This document shows positions 39,101 through 44,704 of a stretch of DNA of 64,000 nt, piece after piece. The stretch is from Owenia fusiformis (Eukaryota > Annelida > Polychaeta > Sabellida > Oweniidae). The translations under genes were made by a program, and so were the position numbers. The DNA is taken from the NCBI GenBank assembly GCA_903813345.2, contig CAIIXF020000001.1:53401885-53465884 (forward strand), in the 5' to 3' direction. Every line of letters starts with the position of its first letter. Position 1 is the first letter of the stretch. The notes below the pieces were generated by a model. It was given only the letters and a program-made list of their open reading frames with translations. It ran no database searches and was not told the DNA's origin.

Positions 39101-40816
39101 TCTCCCTGTATCTTTGTGTTGTGACCACTTATAGTGTAAATGTCTTGTTAAGGATGACGAATGACATCGCTTGGGAACTATTCATTGTTACTTAGGTTGA
39201 CCTACTTATGATACAAAATACAAATACATCTAGCTTAATTCTAACCATACTTTTCATCATTCATCTGTAGGGACTGAGCCACCGCCCGATTGCCTTCCTC
39301 TGGAGACACCAACAGACGGCTATGTGATACACAGGGGAAATGGCAGTACAGGGACTAATACGACGTTTGGATGTGATCCTGGTCATTTACTAGTTGGATC
39401 CAGCACACGTGTTTGTATTGGTAGAAATACTAACAAGTGGTCTGGCTACAAAAACAACTGTGCCAAATGCTGTAAGTAATAATGTACTGGTGTAAATTAA
39501 AAACCTTCCACAAGGAACATTGTCCATATTGCATTGTTGAAGCCTATATAATCCCTGAGTATGACCATCACTCGATGATGTAGACGTATAATAGGCCATC
39601 ATATGTGAACCCAGGCAAGAAGCGCTTGTACTCTGGCAATGTACCAATTCACATCAGAATGTGAGATTAACATATCTTAGTATTTGCAATATGTTGGGCA
39701 CGTAAAAACAAAAATCATTTTAAATTCTATTGGTTCATGAAGTCAATGAACCAGCCATCCATGATCTTCATAAGAATAGATCAATGTATACTGACATAAA
39801 TATGTGCAAAGTTCAATTGCACATATGACGTACATAACCGGTCATAAGTAACCAAACCACCAACATCCCAAACAATGATCTAACATACAAAGGAAAATAC
39901 CTAACTTCCATATTCATAAGTTAACTCAATATCAGCATTTTTATAGAGGCTATTATTATTTACAGGTGATGATGCATGTAACATCACAGCACCAGCTAAT
40001 GCCATGATTGTTGCCAGTAGTGGAGGTTATATAGGTCACTGGACTGGTCACATGTGCCTCGAGGGTTACATACAAGAGTCTGGTACAAATTACAGAATGT
40101 GTTTCGCACGTCCTAACATGTGGACTGGAGATGGGCCTATCGTATGCACTTCGCCCGAGGGTGAGAAGATAAAGCTATAAAATAAAGATCACGTGTACAA
40201 TGTACATTAAAACAAGAAGTGGCCTTCTTTCAATCGTTAGCAAAATTGAAAAATTAATCTTTCAAAGCCTTTTGAAATGCTGCAGTTACGCTTTGCTATT
40301 CCTGGTTATGTTCAAGAGGACCAGTAAATTCTAACCTAGAGAATCTTCCTTTAGTTGCTTGGCTTCTTTCCAATGAGAAATAAAAATGCTGATCGTGAGA
40401 TTGTTTGTTCTTTCAGGATGATTTGTTCAGGTGAACGAATAAATATTCTTAGTGTTAATACATAATTTTCAGTGATCCCATCGTTTCCAAGTGTTTACAT
40501 GGGATTTGCTACCGAAGTGGAGTTGCTTTCTACCCTTTGCATTCGTTCGACTTCACTTCTTAAAAGAGAGCATCATTCAAACGCTGTCTATCTTTTTGCA
40601 GACTTCGTATGTCCACCCGGAGAAACAAGATTCTATGAGAATTACTACGATTGTACTAGATACTATAGATGCTTCAATGGTCAGCTCTCTGAACTACAAT
40701 GTCCTTTCAATTTGGCGTTCGACATAAGGAGGGCGACAAAGAGGGGCACGAACGCATATAGTTGTACACAGCAATTTAGAATAGCAAACTGCCGTCATAC
40801 TTATAATAACATTTAA
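148..40816 (+). CDS. Giant modular protein: six pseudo-trypsin units, CCP, EGF and CBM14 domains (5' partial)
   Basis: One spliced gene read from exons with AG/GT borders: 148-196, 293-428, 541-931, 4671-4794, 4891-5182, 6472-6847, 7497-7623, 7853-8306, 8729-9098, 9222-9339, 9604-9991, 10786-11164, 11996-12113, 15179-15503, 15958-16339, 16650-16764, 16926-17208, 17509-17738, 18214-18365, 26453-26579, 27106-27247, 27796-27929, 29161-29319, 29780-29965, 30135-30248, 30427-30537, 30734-31327, 31651-31770, 32125-32238, 36276-36389, 39271-39471, 39966-40160, 40602-40816. The sum is 7,335 nt, divisible by three, and ends at TAA. Seen: six trypsin-like units, Cys mini-modules with mucin linkers, CCP, EGF and chitin-binding modules; no transmembrane segment after the last domain. 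The start codon and signal peptide must lie upstream. Inferred: a secreted matrix, mucus or cuticle-associated protein. Splicing is predicted only. Two or more adjacent transcripts are possible, but continuous intron phases and the absence of any internal start or stop context favour one gene. Confidence 0.78.
1359..4114. mobile_element. 2.76-kb terminal-inverted-repeat DNA transposon in intron 3
   Basis: Ends are inverted copies of each other: GAGAGGTTTCGCAAAACG on the left and CGTTTTGCGAAACCTCTC on the right, continuing into inverted copies of AGCTAAAACGTATCCG-like sequence. TACTA flanks both sides (1354-1358 and 4115-4119), a 5-bp target duplication. Both subterminal regions are packed with GGATACG-like motifs. 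No transposase reading frame is recognisable, so it is probably non-autonomous. It accounts for most of the 3.7-kb intron. Confidence 0.8.
1800..2710. repeat. CA-rich degenerate tandem repeat inside the 2.76-kb element
   Basis: About 0.9 kb almost without G, built from variants of ACACAACCA, ACAATCAGGCACAACC and AATAAAACACAACTAA. Strong strand composition bias produces long artefactual reading frames on both strands. The remainder of the element (2710-4050) shows no gene. Confidence 0.7.
4891..7623 (+). other. Cys mini-module, Ser/Thr linker and pseudo-trypsin unit 2
   Basis: Exons 4891-5182, 6472-6847 and 7497-7623 encode 265 residues. It opens with [13 protein letters not shown], a three-Cys mini-module, then about 45 Ser/Thr/Pro-rich residues, then [10 protein letters not shown]. 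The region around the catalytic His reads [17 protein letters not shown] (Thr at the His position). The second exon gives YLGEE, a segment [10 protein letters not shown] close to unit 1, HGWDK for the GWG motif and LLCAYE. The active-site loop is FQLGGPLV, with Leu at the Ser position and Gln-Leu for the usual Asp-Ser. The last exon reads VGQNHKNL and ends with a helix-like segment. It is closer to unit 1 than to units 3-5. The intron 5183-6471 contains an 851-bp inverted repeat. Confidence 0.8.
5340..6190. repeat. 851-bp fold-back element with 407-bp arms
   Basis: Left arm 5340-5746 and right arm 5784-6190 are near-perfect reverse complements separated by about 37 bp. Each arm itself contains TTCCGTATTAG and CTAATACGGAA-type short inverted repeats near its outer end. 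The element sits in the intron after the first exon of unit 2. It may be a fold-back transposon or two copies of one MITE joined head to head. Confidence 0.85.
7853..9339 (+). other. Cys mini-module, long mucin linker and pseudo-trypsin unit 3
   Basis: Exons 7853-8306, 8729-9098 and 9222-9339 encode 314 residues, the longest unit because its linker is expanded. It opens [15 protein letters not shown]. The roughly 95-residue linker contains a 66-bp (22-residue) tandem duplication rich in Thr, Ser, Pro, Asp and Glu. Then come [11 protein letters not shown] and [17 protein letters not shown], with Thr at the His57 position. FGWGTE and QICAAP follow, and the active-site loop is FNDNGGALV (Asn for Ser). 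The last exon reads [10 protein letters not shown] ... VTPYSDVS, a match in position to the trypsin GVYTRVS segment. Clustered Thr/Ser in the linker suggests O-glycosylation (inference). Confidence 0.82.
8002..8160 (+). repeat. 66-bp in-frame tandem repeat in the mucin linker of unit 3
   Basis: Two full 66-bp units (8002-8067, 8068-8133) and part of a third encode a 22-residue Thr/Ser/Pro/Asp-rich period with [17 protein letters not shown] as its core. The copies are almost identical, so the expansion is recent and may vary in length between individuals. Confidence 0.85.
9340..9603. other. Short introns of units 3-4, no extra feature
   Basis: This intron, like 7624-7852, 8307-8728, 9992-10785, 11165-11995, 16340-16649 and 17209-17508, holds AT-rich sequence in which I see no gene, element ends or array. 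Confidence 0.5.
9604..12113 (+). other. Cys mini-module, Thr-rich linker and pseudo-trypsin unit 4
   Basis: Exons 9604-9991, 10786-11164 and 11996-12113 encode 295 residues. It opens [15 protein letters not shown], then about 70 residues that are mostly Thr, Ser and Pro, a typical mucin-like spacer. [11 protein letters not shown] and [17 protein letters not shown] follow, with Ser in place of catalytic His. The second exon shows [19 protein letters not shown] and EICASP. The active-site loop reads DNTNGALV, so even the first of the paired Gly-Gly neighbours is altered. The last exon reads [10 protein letters not shown] ... MLTTFING. Intron phases (1, 2, 0) equal those of units 2, 3 and 5. Confidence 0.82.
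12156..12925. mobile_element. Mariner-like non-autonomous element with ~120-bp arms
   Basis: GGTGTGCAAAAAA near 12158 is inverted at the right end as TTTTTTGGCACACCCTG, and the arms continue through GGCTAGAAAAGTA and CTTAAGGATAGGCATATTTTACCATTC for about 120 bp. The right end abuts TATA. The interior has no transposase. Boundaries are good to a few bases. Confidence 0.7.
12990..13060 (+). repeat. GC-rich 14-bp tandem repeat
   Basis: About four copies of GGCGTCCGGCGGTT or variants. It stands out in otherwise AT-rich DNA and lies just ahead of the ~140-bp satellite. Inverted GTGGTGACAT motifs flank the whole block near 12955 and 15046. Confidence 0.7.
13090..15030 (+). repeat. ~140-bp satellite array, about 14 units, in the intron between units 4 and 5
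   Basis: Each unit contains CATCTACATGTTCTCAGAAA, AAATCTGACTTTAGATTTGA, CATTTGACCTTCAATGACC and TCAAGGTCAAAAAAGGTC, then CAACTTGCTTCAAATTGAC and a T run. Unit length varies about 125-165 bp because short internal pieces are duplicated. TGACCT/AGGTCA half-sites recur on both strands in each unit. It is non-coding. Confidence 0.9.
15179..16764 (+). other. Cys mini-module, Pro/Thr linker and pseudo-trypsin unit 5
   Basis: Exons 15179-15503, 15958-16339 and 16650-16764 encode 274 residues. It opens [15 protein letters not shown] followed by a Pro/Thr-rich linker of about 50 residues. [11 protein letters not shown] and [17 protein letters not shown] carry Ser at the His position. The second exon reads [24 protein letters not shown] and EICASP, and the active-site loop is FDDTGGALV, which has Thr instead of Ser, the most conservative of the six replacements. 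The last exon is [10 protein letters not shown] ... MLTTFISG, nearly the same as in unit 3. The preceding 3.07-kb intron holds a satellite array, and a palindromic transposon sits in the intron after the first exon. Confidence 0.82.
15572..15750. mobile_element. Palindromic MITE, copy 1 (family GCAACTAACGCCTGTCGGCTAC)
   Basis: Arms TTGTATTC...GCAACTAACGCCTGTCGG and their inverse end the element. Between them are shorter inverted ATTTAAATGAATA-like segments. Related copies lie at 41187-41310 and 62663-62812. It sits in a unit 5 intron. Confidence 0.8.
18366..19300. repeat. Cluster of fold-back hairpins in the 8.1-kb intron
   Basis: Three hairpins are visible: 18552-18723 (ATACCATGGTCAGAG and its inverse), about 18740-18870 (GATGATATCAATATTTCA and its inverse) and 19173-19271 (TGTCACTATCATGG and its inverse). 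The part at 18420-18475 (AACTGGCAAAATTGTATACC) and 18890-19110 matches sequence at 34480-34900. Confidence 0.65.
19640..20280 (+). repeat. Dispersed repeat copy in the 8.1-kb intron
   Basis: Contains CATGGTATGAAAT, AAGGAGCTGGT, TTTAGGCTGAATTATGCCTG and TTTTTTGACCCCTTGTGATG in this order. The same order recurs at 24500-25870, so these are two diverged copies. No coding potential is visible. Confidence 0.55.
20341..21719. other. AT-rich intron sequence, nothing recognised
   Basis: No exon with matching phase, no inverted-repeat ends and no array were found here. Confidence 0.4.
21720..23860 (+). repeat. ~238-bp satellite array, about nine units, in the 8.1-kb intron
   Basis: CCAGGTCTATAATTGCATTT recurs near 22264, 22503, 22740, 22979, 23218, 23451 and 23690. 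Each unit also carries CTCATGGAAGGAATCAAGC, AATACTGACACGCATTTACG and CACATGACCTTTTCCAG. Central units are nearly identical and edge units are diverged, typical of unequal-exchange homogenisation. Confidence 0.9.
24300..25980. repeat. Second dispersed-repeat copy with internal palindrome
   Basis: Shares ordered blocks with 19640-20280, but is longer. It includes an inverted pair CATACCATGGACTATAAC / TATAGTCCATGGTATG at about 24427-24522. CAAATGTTGCTGC recurs near 24378 and 25862, suggesting direct ends about 1.5 kb apart. 23861-24299 and 25981-26452 show nothing recognisable. Confidence 0.5.
27106..27929 (+). other. Seventh Cys mini-module joined to a CCP-like module
   Basis: Exons 27106-27247 and 27796-27929 encode 92 residues. 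The first starts [16 protein letters not shown], the same three-Cys module that opens units 2-6, followed by a short Pro-rich spacer. Instead of HPW and a trypsin unit, the chain then goes to [13 protein letters not shown], and across a phase-2 intron to a segment with several cysteines and ending [10 protein letters not shown]. The pattern of spaced Cys, a Gly-x-x-x-x-Cys and a Trp before the last Cys resembles a sushi/CCP domain. The Cys count is higher than the usual four, so CCP-like is a moderate call. The module marks the point where the trypsin repeats stop and shuffled extracellular domains start. Confidence 0.68.
27454..27644. mobile_element. Short mariner-like MITE
   Basis: Begins CAGGGTGGTCATTTTAAG after TA and ends TTGACCACCCTG. 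Inner inverted copies of CATTCAATTTCCTAC are present. The right flank lacks a clear TA. Confidence 0.65.
28005..28295 (+). repeat. 19-bp minisatellite
   Basis: About 15 copies of variants of ATATCAAGAGTCAAAGAAT. In the intron between the CCP-like and Cys-rich exons. Confidence 0.85.
28599..29025 (-). mobile_element. MITE family with AGATGCGAGTAG ends, copy A
   Basis: Ends are TAGATGCGAGTAG and CTACTCGCATCTG, perfect inverse over at least 12 bp. The body includes the sequence CACCTGGTGGCGAAACTGGT and a segment matching two other copies at 44774-45198 and 50512-50930, which are in the opposite orientation. Lengths are 427, 425 and 419 bp. Confidence 0.88.
29161..29319 (+). other. Cysteine-rich module (single exon)
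   Basis: A 159-nt exon, phase 1 at both ends, encoding 53 residues with eight Cys. It begins [15 protein letters not shown], continues with [14 protein letters not shown] and ends with [12 protein letters not shown]. The acceptor follows ATATGTTTAG and the donor is GTACGT. I do not recognise a named family; the Asp/Cys-rich start is reminiscent of whey-acidic or EB-type modules. The first bases of this exon are duplicated about 86 nt upstream with a stop codon in the copy. Confidence 0.6.
29405..29690. mobile_element. 286-bp TIR element with 5-bp target duplication AGGAC
   Basis: Ends CAATGGCGTAGCGT and ACGCTACGCCACTG are inverted copies. AGGAC at 29400-29404 and 29691-29695 is a clean 5-bp duplication. 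Related end sequence and duplication length occur at 44705-46483. hAT-like ends of CAGTGGCG type are known with 5-bp duplications in some groups; the superfamily call is tentative. Confidence 0.85.
29780..29965 (+). other. Sushi (CCP) domain
   Basis: A 62-residue symmetric phase 1-1 exon. It has the classic sushi order: [13 protein letters not shown], then [19 protein letters not shown], then a Trp in [11 protein letters not shown]. Four Cys are expected to pair 1-3 and 2-4. Two N-glycosylation sequons are visible. Such domains mediate protein binding in complement-type and adhesion proteins. Confidence 0.9.
30135..30248 (+). other. Calcium-binding EGF-like domain 1
   Basis: A 38-residue phase 1-1 exon starting [14 protein letters not shown] and ending [12 protein letters not shown]. 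All six Cys have EGF spacing, and the leading Asp-Glu plus the aromatic before the fifth Cys suit calcium binding. Confidence 0.93.
30427..30537 (+). other. EGF-like domain 2
   Basis: A 37-residue phase 1-1 exon: [14 protein letters not shown] followed by [14 protein letters not shown]. Six Cys with normal EGF spacing and two sequons. It lies 0.2 kb after EGF 1. Confidence 0.93.
30734..31327 (+). other. EGF-like domain 3, interrupted by a ~150-residue glycosylation-rich insert
   Basis: A single 198-residue exon, phase 1-1. It opens with the first half of an EGF domain ([15 protein letters not shown]) and closes with the second half ([14 protein letters not shown]). Between them lies an insert of roughly 150 residues, mostly Thr, Asn, Ser and Met. 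It contains four copies of a C-x6-C mini-motif of the form PCN(S/E)-(S/T)-xx-NCT, and 15 Asn-x-Ser/Thr sequons in the exon. The insert keeps frame and has no splice site of its own that I can see, so it looks like an in-exon expansion. The two EGF halves could still pair if the insert loops out (inference). Confidence 0.82.
31651..31770 (+). other. Calcium-binding EGF-like domain 4
   Basis: A 40-residue phase 1-1 exon, [16 protein letters not shown] then [14 protein letters not shown]. The Asp-Ile-Asn-Glu-Cys start is the standard calcium-binding EGF signature. Confidence 0.93.
31810..31847. repeat. Perfect 16-bp-arm hairpin
   Basis: TCAGAGACATATAAAA and its exact inverse are separated by 6 bp, 40 nt after the donor of EGF 4. 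Confidence 0.75.
32125..32238 (+). other. EGF-like domain 5
   Basis: A 38-residue phase 1-1 exon, [14 protein letters not shown] then [14 protein letters not shown]. Six Cys with EGF spacing. A 4.0-kb intron full of fold-back elements follows. Confidence 0.92.
32300..33060. repeat. Intron block with inverted AAGGAGGATTGGCTCCCA
   Basis: AAGGAGGATTGGCTCCCA near 32423 recurs inverted near 32707. CAGGGTGTCCATAAAAT near 32310 looks like a lone mariner end. A second small inverted pair GCAACAACAC/GTGTTGTTGC lies near 32875. No exon fits here; 33061-33575 shows nothing recognisable. Confidence 0.45.
33581..33915. mobile_element. 335-bp G/C-run TIR element with 5-bp duplication ATGTA
   Basis: Starts CAGGGGCGGATCTGGG and ends CTAATCCGCCAGTG. 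ATGTA occurs at 33576-33580 and 33916-33920. Just inside the ends are G(13) and C(10)-type runs. The core is made of palindromic GGGCCC, GGCCC and AAATTT words like those at 43500-43900. Confidence 0.85.
34496..35022. repeat. Two related fold-back hairpins
   Basis: 34496-34630 and 34857-35022 each begin CAATTGT-GACC and include ACTGGCAAAATTGTATACC or a close variant, and end in the inverse (GGTTAACAATTG, GGTCTACTATTG). Fragments of the same family occur at 18420-18475. Confidence 0.7.
35365..35537. repeat. 173-bp near-perfect hairpin
   Basis: ACAAATAGTGACTGCCA at the left is inverted at the right as TGGCAGTCAATATTTGT. The arms continue with GGGAAATAGTG, GGGAATATCCTGTCCACTGAC and GTTCCC, leaving a loop of only a few bases. 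Intron sequence on either side up to 36275 shows nothing else. Confidence 0.85.
36276..36389 (+). other. Calcium-binding EGF-like domain 6
   Basis: A 38-residue phase 1-1 exon, [16 protein letters not shown] then [14 protein letters not shown]. It is isolated between two transposon-filled introns, but its phase joins exactly to EGF 5 and to the next sushi exon. Confidence 0.9.
36414..37499 (-). mobile_element. 1.09-kb mariner-type transposon remnant with TA duplication
   Basis: Ends CAGGGTGTCCCAGAACTCAT and ATGAGTTCTGGGACACCCTG are inverse copies that extend over about 40 bp, flanked by TA on both sides. Between them the minus strand keeps a decayed transposase. It inserted 24 nt after the donor of the EGF 6 exon. 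Confidence 0.88.
36790..37130 (-). pseudogene. Decayed mariner/Tc1-family transposase fragment
   Basis: Read on the minus strand, the second catalytic Asp motif survives as [11 protein letters not shown], followed by stops and then YLPDMLY and [20 protein letters not shown], which match the usual YSPDL..DFFL..LKQRL region around the third catalytic residue. At least three in-frame stops break it. The first catalytic Asp region is missing or unreadable. Confidence 0.75.
38311..38912. mobile_element. 602-bp TTAA-flanked inverted-repeat element
   Basis: Starts AGGAATATTCCTTGCCA and ends TGGCAAGGAATATTCCT with TTAA on both sides (38307-38310, 38913-38916). Arms of about 200 bp share GCTGCCATCTTTTAA and GAAGTGATGTCATC inverted. 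TTAA targets point to piggyBac or Kolobok-type mobilisation. The surrounding intron (37500-38306, 38917-39270) shows nothing else. Confidence 0.85.
39271..39471 (+). other. Sushi (CCP) domain
   Basis: A 67-residue phase 1-1 exon. [32 protein letters not shown] and a Trp in [10 protein letters not shown] give the four Cys and the Trp of a CCP domain. It resembles the first sushi domain in the Cys-Asp-Pro-Gly stretch. Confidence 0.87.
39966..40160 (+). other. Sushi-like (CCP) domain
   Basis: A 65-residue phase 1-1 exon with [29 protein letters not shown] and [11 protein letters not shown]. Four Cys, the Gly-Tyr and the Trp are in CCP order; the start is less typical than in the other two sushi domains. 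Confidence 0.8.
40499..40570. repeat. Repeat fragments just ahead of the last exon
   Basis: TGGGATTTGCTACC...GTGGAGTTGC is shared with 51380-51413 and 54781-54815. It is followed by TACCCTTTGCATTCGTTCGA (40531-40570), a partial copy of the small element at 59530-59603 and 62844-62919. Confidence 0.6.
40602..40816 (+). other. C-terminal chitin-binding (CBM14/peritrophin-A-like) domain and stop
   Basis: The last exon encodes about 70 residues to [36 protein letters not shown] and a later Cys match the CBM14 pattern: six Cys, the DC-xx-YY-x-C core aromatics and the CP-xx-L-x-F motif. Known CBM14 domains bind chitin. The chain ends shortly after with no membrane segment or GPI signal, so the protein is probably released. 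Upstream bases 40472-40601 are an intron with a repeat fragment, not coding. Confidence 0.88.
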
Positions 40817-40937
40817 AAGACGACATTTCAGATTCAGATAGACTATGATGTTAAACAGAATTTGTCCAGTAGTTGCATAACATCCAAACGCATTAATGAC
40901 AGCTATACGCATTAATCCAAATGGCTCGATATTTTAA

Positions 40938-40943
40938 AATAAA
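40938..40943 (+). terminator. Polyadenylation signal of the giant gene
   Basis: AATAAA in an A-rich stretch 122 nt after the stop. It is the first such hexamer downstream of TAA. Confidence 0.6.
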
Positions 40944-41186
40944 AAAATGTTACTAATGTCTCATCAAGTCTCTGACCCCCCCCCCTCCCCCCTAGTGGAG
41001 GTGAGCGGTGAAGGGAATTATAATGAACTCAAGCAAGACTGACATGTAACATTAGAGTTTTTGAGCAAGGCATATAAAATTGAAACGTCAACCTGTACGT
41101 ATAAATTGCCCTATTATACACGAATGCACGTAGTTTCTCACATAAACAATTGTTCAGTTACAGTGTTTACATAGTCCGTTTCTTAC

Positions 41187-41310
41187 CTTGTATTCGCGAA
41201 TGCAACTAACGCCTGTCGGCTACCGGATTAACCTACTTAACTATTTTATGACCAACTCATTTAGGTTAAACCGGTAGCCGACAGAGGTTAGTTGCATTCG
41301 CGAATAAAAG
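41187..41310. mobile_element. Palindromic MITE, copy 2
   Basis: TTGTATTCGCGAATGCAACT at the left is matched by AGTTGCATTCGCGAATAAAA at the right, with the shared CCTGTCGGCTACCGG and CCGGTAGCCGACAG inside. Shorter than copy 1. It lies 0.25 kb downstream of the giant gene's poly(A) signal. Confidence 0.85.
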
Positions 41311-43186
41311 CTTAGACTACGCACCCGGGACTACACATCATCGTGTAATATGCCATTGATAGTACATGTAGCTGGTTTTCTATGATAGATATTTTAAACA
41401 AGCTCGTTTCGCAATGTCGCATTTTGCCCCAATTTAAGATTAATTCTCAAGTTTGCAAATATCAGGTTAATACGACGATCATGACGTCATGTTATGACTG
41501 ACAACTTGTCGTAATAGCAAGAATAAGTGTAGACAAATAACGGAGGGCTATATAACACTTTTAAAGATATGACGGGACAGTCCATACCCAATTAAGGTTC
41601 ACTGATTAATGTTCGGTATTTTCGAATGAATTTAATTGAAATTGGAATTGGAATGGAAGGGCATTGCTGGTTTATTGGAAAATAAATGTATTAAATGTAA
41701 TATGAACTAAATCATAAACAATGATGTTCTGTACATTTGAGAAAACACGAAGGACATTAGTGTAGGGGAGTGCATTCAACAATCATCGACCAGTGTCAAA
41801 ATATATTTAAGTTTGGATATTTCGTCATCAAGACTAACATTATATATATATATATATTTATTATCTTCAAAGAAACCCCCTGGATGAATATCATTTCAGC
41901 TGATATTCCTCTCGAAACGTGGTGGATCTTAAAAAGCTATAAGTCGGACTCCCTTGTGGTCCATATCGGCAAAAAGACATTGATATTTTGGAGCAAGGAC
42001 AGAGAAGAGTAGTCAGGTTGTATATCCAAATGCCACTCAAGAGAACCAGGCTGCGTCACCAAATCACTCCAAGGCCTGCAATGGGATTCACTAAAAGAGC
42101 GTATGAAAATGAACTTTTTATTATTTTTTCTCTTGATTCAAACACTTTGGAAGTGCATAGAAATCCGCTGAATAGCAATATACCAATACGCGATAACGTT
42201 TAATTTCGTTCAGTTTAGCTGCTTCCCGTTTGAAGAGCTCTCATGTATGGTACAACTTCGTCTACATCCGGGTTCTTTCCCATTGGATTACACAGGGGTG
42301 CTATTTTCAATGCCGCACTGCGACTCTATTAAACATTTATGTAGAGTTTCATTTGCACAAACGATAGGTATGTATGCAATTAAGATATATGACAAAGCTC
42401 TTTGAACTATTATCCCAAAATCCGAAGAAATCTGTAGTTGAAAATGCCGTCCAATTCCAGTGACGTCACTGATATCCCAGAAATTGCTCAGACGCCATCG
42501 AAGATAGAAAAAACATAAATAATGTTACTTTGAATCTCCGATTATCTTTCTGATTATTGAATAGATTGGATTATATAACTATGCTTGAGGGCTTATGGAA
42601 GATCAGAAGCTGAGAAACGTTCAGAGTAATCGACTCGTTCGGCGGGCCAATGAAAAGTTGTCCCTTCCAAAGCGATGCATCATGGGAGATATTTATGTAA
42701 ATTACCACCTGAACTCATATCGCGAATAGAATAGCATTGTACCCCTTGCACCCTCGCACCAGAGAACAGTGGAAATAAATATGTTTTAATTTTTTATTGT
42801 CTGAAACAAAAAAAGTTTCAAGAAATCATCCCAAAACAATTCTGTAATAATTCTGATTTTTTCTGTTGTCTCTAACACTTAGAGTACTTGTGAAAGGATC
42901 TGTCAAGTGTCATTCAGTATAAATTAGATAAATCGAAAAATTGACTTGGTATAACACATATTGATATATGATCATCACCAATTTTCTCCAATTATGAGCC
43001 AATTTTCACCAAAAATGCAGCATTTTATATCAATTTTTACGACTTAATTGCCATGATTTACCGCTCAAGGGGGCTCGTACGAGCCACCTTGATATCTCCC
43101 TAAAAAAATGTGGAGTAGTGGATCTAATCCCATTAAAAATGCATGATTATTGATGTAGTTGTTTGGTAGATACCCGGGTAGATATA
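41311..43186. other. Intergenic, no supported gene
   Basis: A TA microsatellite lies near 41843-41861. Two overlapping frames at 41770-42203 have no recognisable domain and are not credible as exons. A 26-bp near-perfect palindrome around GGCTCGTACGAGCC lies at 43066-43091. Confidence 0.5.
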
Positions 43187-44085
43187 CAGGCCCGTAGCCA
43201 GAACGAGACCCCAGAGCCCCCCCCCCTGATATCTCCTAAAAAATGTGGACCTACCTTTTTGCTTCCTTGAAGTAAAACTTGCTCTTCCCCACATTCACTG
43301 AGCAATGAAGATTAAAAACTGGCATAATTGTGCATTGTTTTTCGAATTTGGGGATTATTTTTTAAAATTTGGCCCAATTTTTTTCGCGGACATATTTGTG
43401 CCCCTTTCCCTCTGTTTTTTAGGATCTTCCTTTGTGTTTTGTTAAACAAAGCCTTCTGGCGGTTCCAGGAGGGGGGGGGCATGGGGATGGGCCCGGAAAA
43501 AATGTTGGCCCAAAATGTTGTAGGGCTTCTTTAGTGGGTCTTTTTGGGCATTATTTTTTCAATTTCAGGCCAAATTTTCAAAAACAGGCTATAAATTTTC
43601 AAAATGTTGGCCCGAAATTTTGTTTAAGGGCCTTAAAAAATTTTAAGCGCGGCCCTAAGGATGGGCCCAGGAAAAAAACGTTGTGATAAAAATATTGTAG
43701 GGCCTCTTTAGTTGGCCTTTAATTGACCTTTTTGGCCTTATTTTTTAATTTTAGGCTAAATTTTCAAAAAACGGGCCATAAATCTTCAAAATTTAGGCCC
43801 AAATTTTGGTTCTAGGGCCCTAAAAGGTTTTCCGCGCGCCCATAGGATTGGCCCAGAAAAAAATATTGGCCCAAATTTTGGTTTAAGGGCCCTAAAAAGT
43901 TTTTCTGCGTTTTTTCCTGACTTGAAGTGTGCCCCCCCCCCCCCCCCTTGTTAGCTTCCGGATCGGCCACTGTCCTCAATACAACAAAGGGGCTTGTTTT
44001 AGCATGGGAAAATTTTTTGAGGGGGTTTGCGGGGGGGGGGGTTCGAGCCCCCCCCCCCCCTTTCAAAAAGCTGGCTACGGGCATG
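43187..44085. mobile_element. G/C-run TIR element, ~0.9 kb
   Basis: Starts CAGGCCCGTAGCCAG and ends CTGGCTACGGGCATG. It contains several long C or G runs and tandem blocks of GGGCCTTAAAAA, GGCCCAAATTTT and AAAATTTTGGCCC. An inner end CCGGATCGGCCACTG near 43963 suggests one element nested in another. I see no clear target duplication. Confidence 0.65.
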
Positions 44086-44704
44086 TATGAGATACAGCAT
44101 GAGGCGTCACGCCTAACTATAATATAAAATTGCGTCCGCGGCCCTATTTTTGTGAAAAAATAAGCCAACGTTCGTATTTTTGAGCGTTCGGGAATTTACT
44201 GCATTATTAAAAGGTGAAAACAAATTTCTGACTTACGATAAGATAAAACATCTTTAAAAACGATCTAGAGTAGTAATGAAATAGGCACCAGGCAGATTGA
44301 AGGTGAGATTTTATTACTCTGATGCAAGTGAACTGTTTTATTTTTTTTACTTTCAGCCAGGTAGGCTTAGCATTGTAGTTGTAGACGAATTCACGGACTT
44401 CAAATTTCAATTCAACTAGGCCTACATTCTCCGAACTCTTTCTCCCAAGATTATATGTATTTAAACAGGAAACAATTTTCAAAAAATAAAGTTACGTTTT
44501 TAGATTAGCTCATCTTGGTGACTTGAACTCGGGCAGCTGCATTTACCAGACGAGTACAGCAGGGGGGAGATTTCCCGAAGATTTCCTTTCGTATTGGCAC
44601 GTTCGAAAACAAATTTTATTAACAGGCCTCATTTGCCATTGAAATGGATCTCCAAATGTTCGCTGCAGTTTTATGAGTATTCTCTAAAAGTATGGATCGA
44701 GTAA

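Noticed and set aside
40472-40601. In-frame Met extension of the last exon
   Set aside because: The stretch contains repeat fragments and a good acceptor (TTTTTGCAG) at 40601 starts the phase-compatible CBM14 exon.
41770-42203. Overlapping frames with some coding-like composition
   Set aside because: No domain recognised, no consistent acceptor or donor phase with any neighbour, and placed between transposons.
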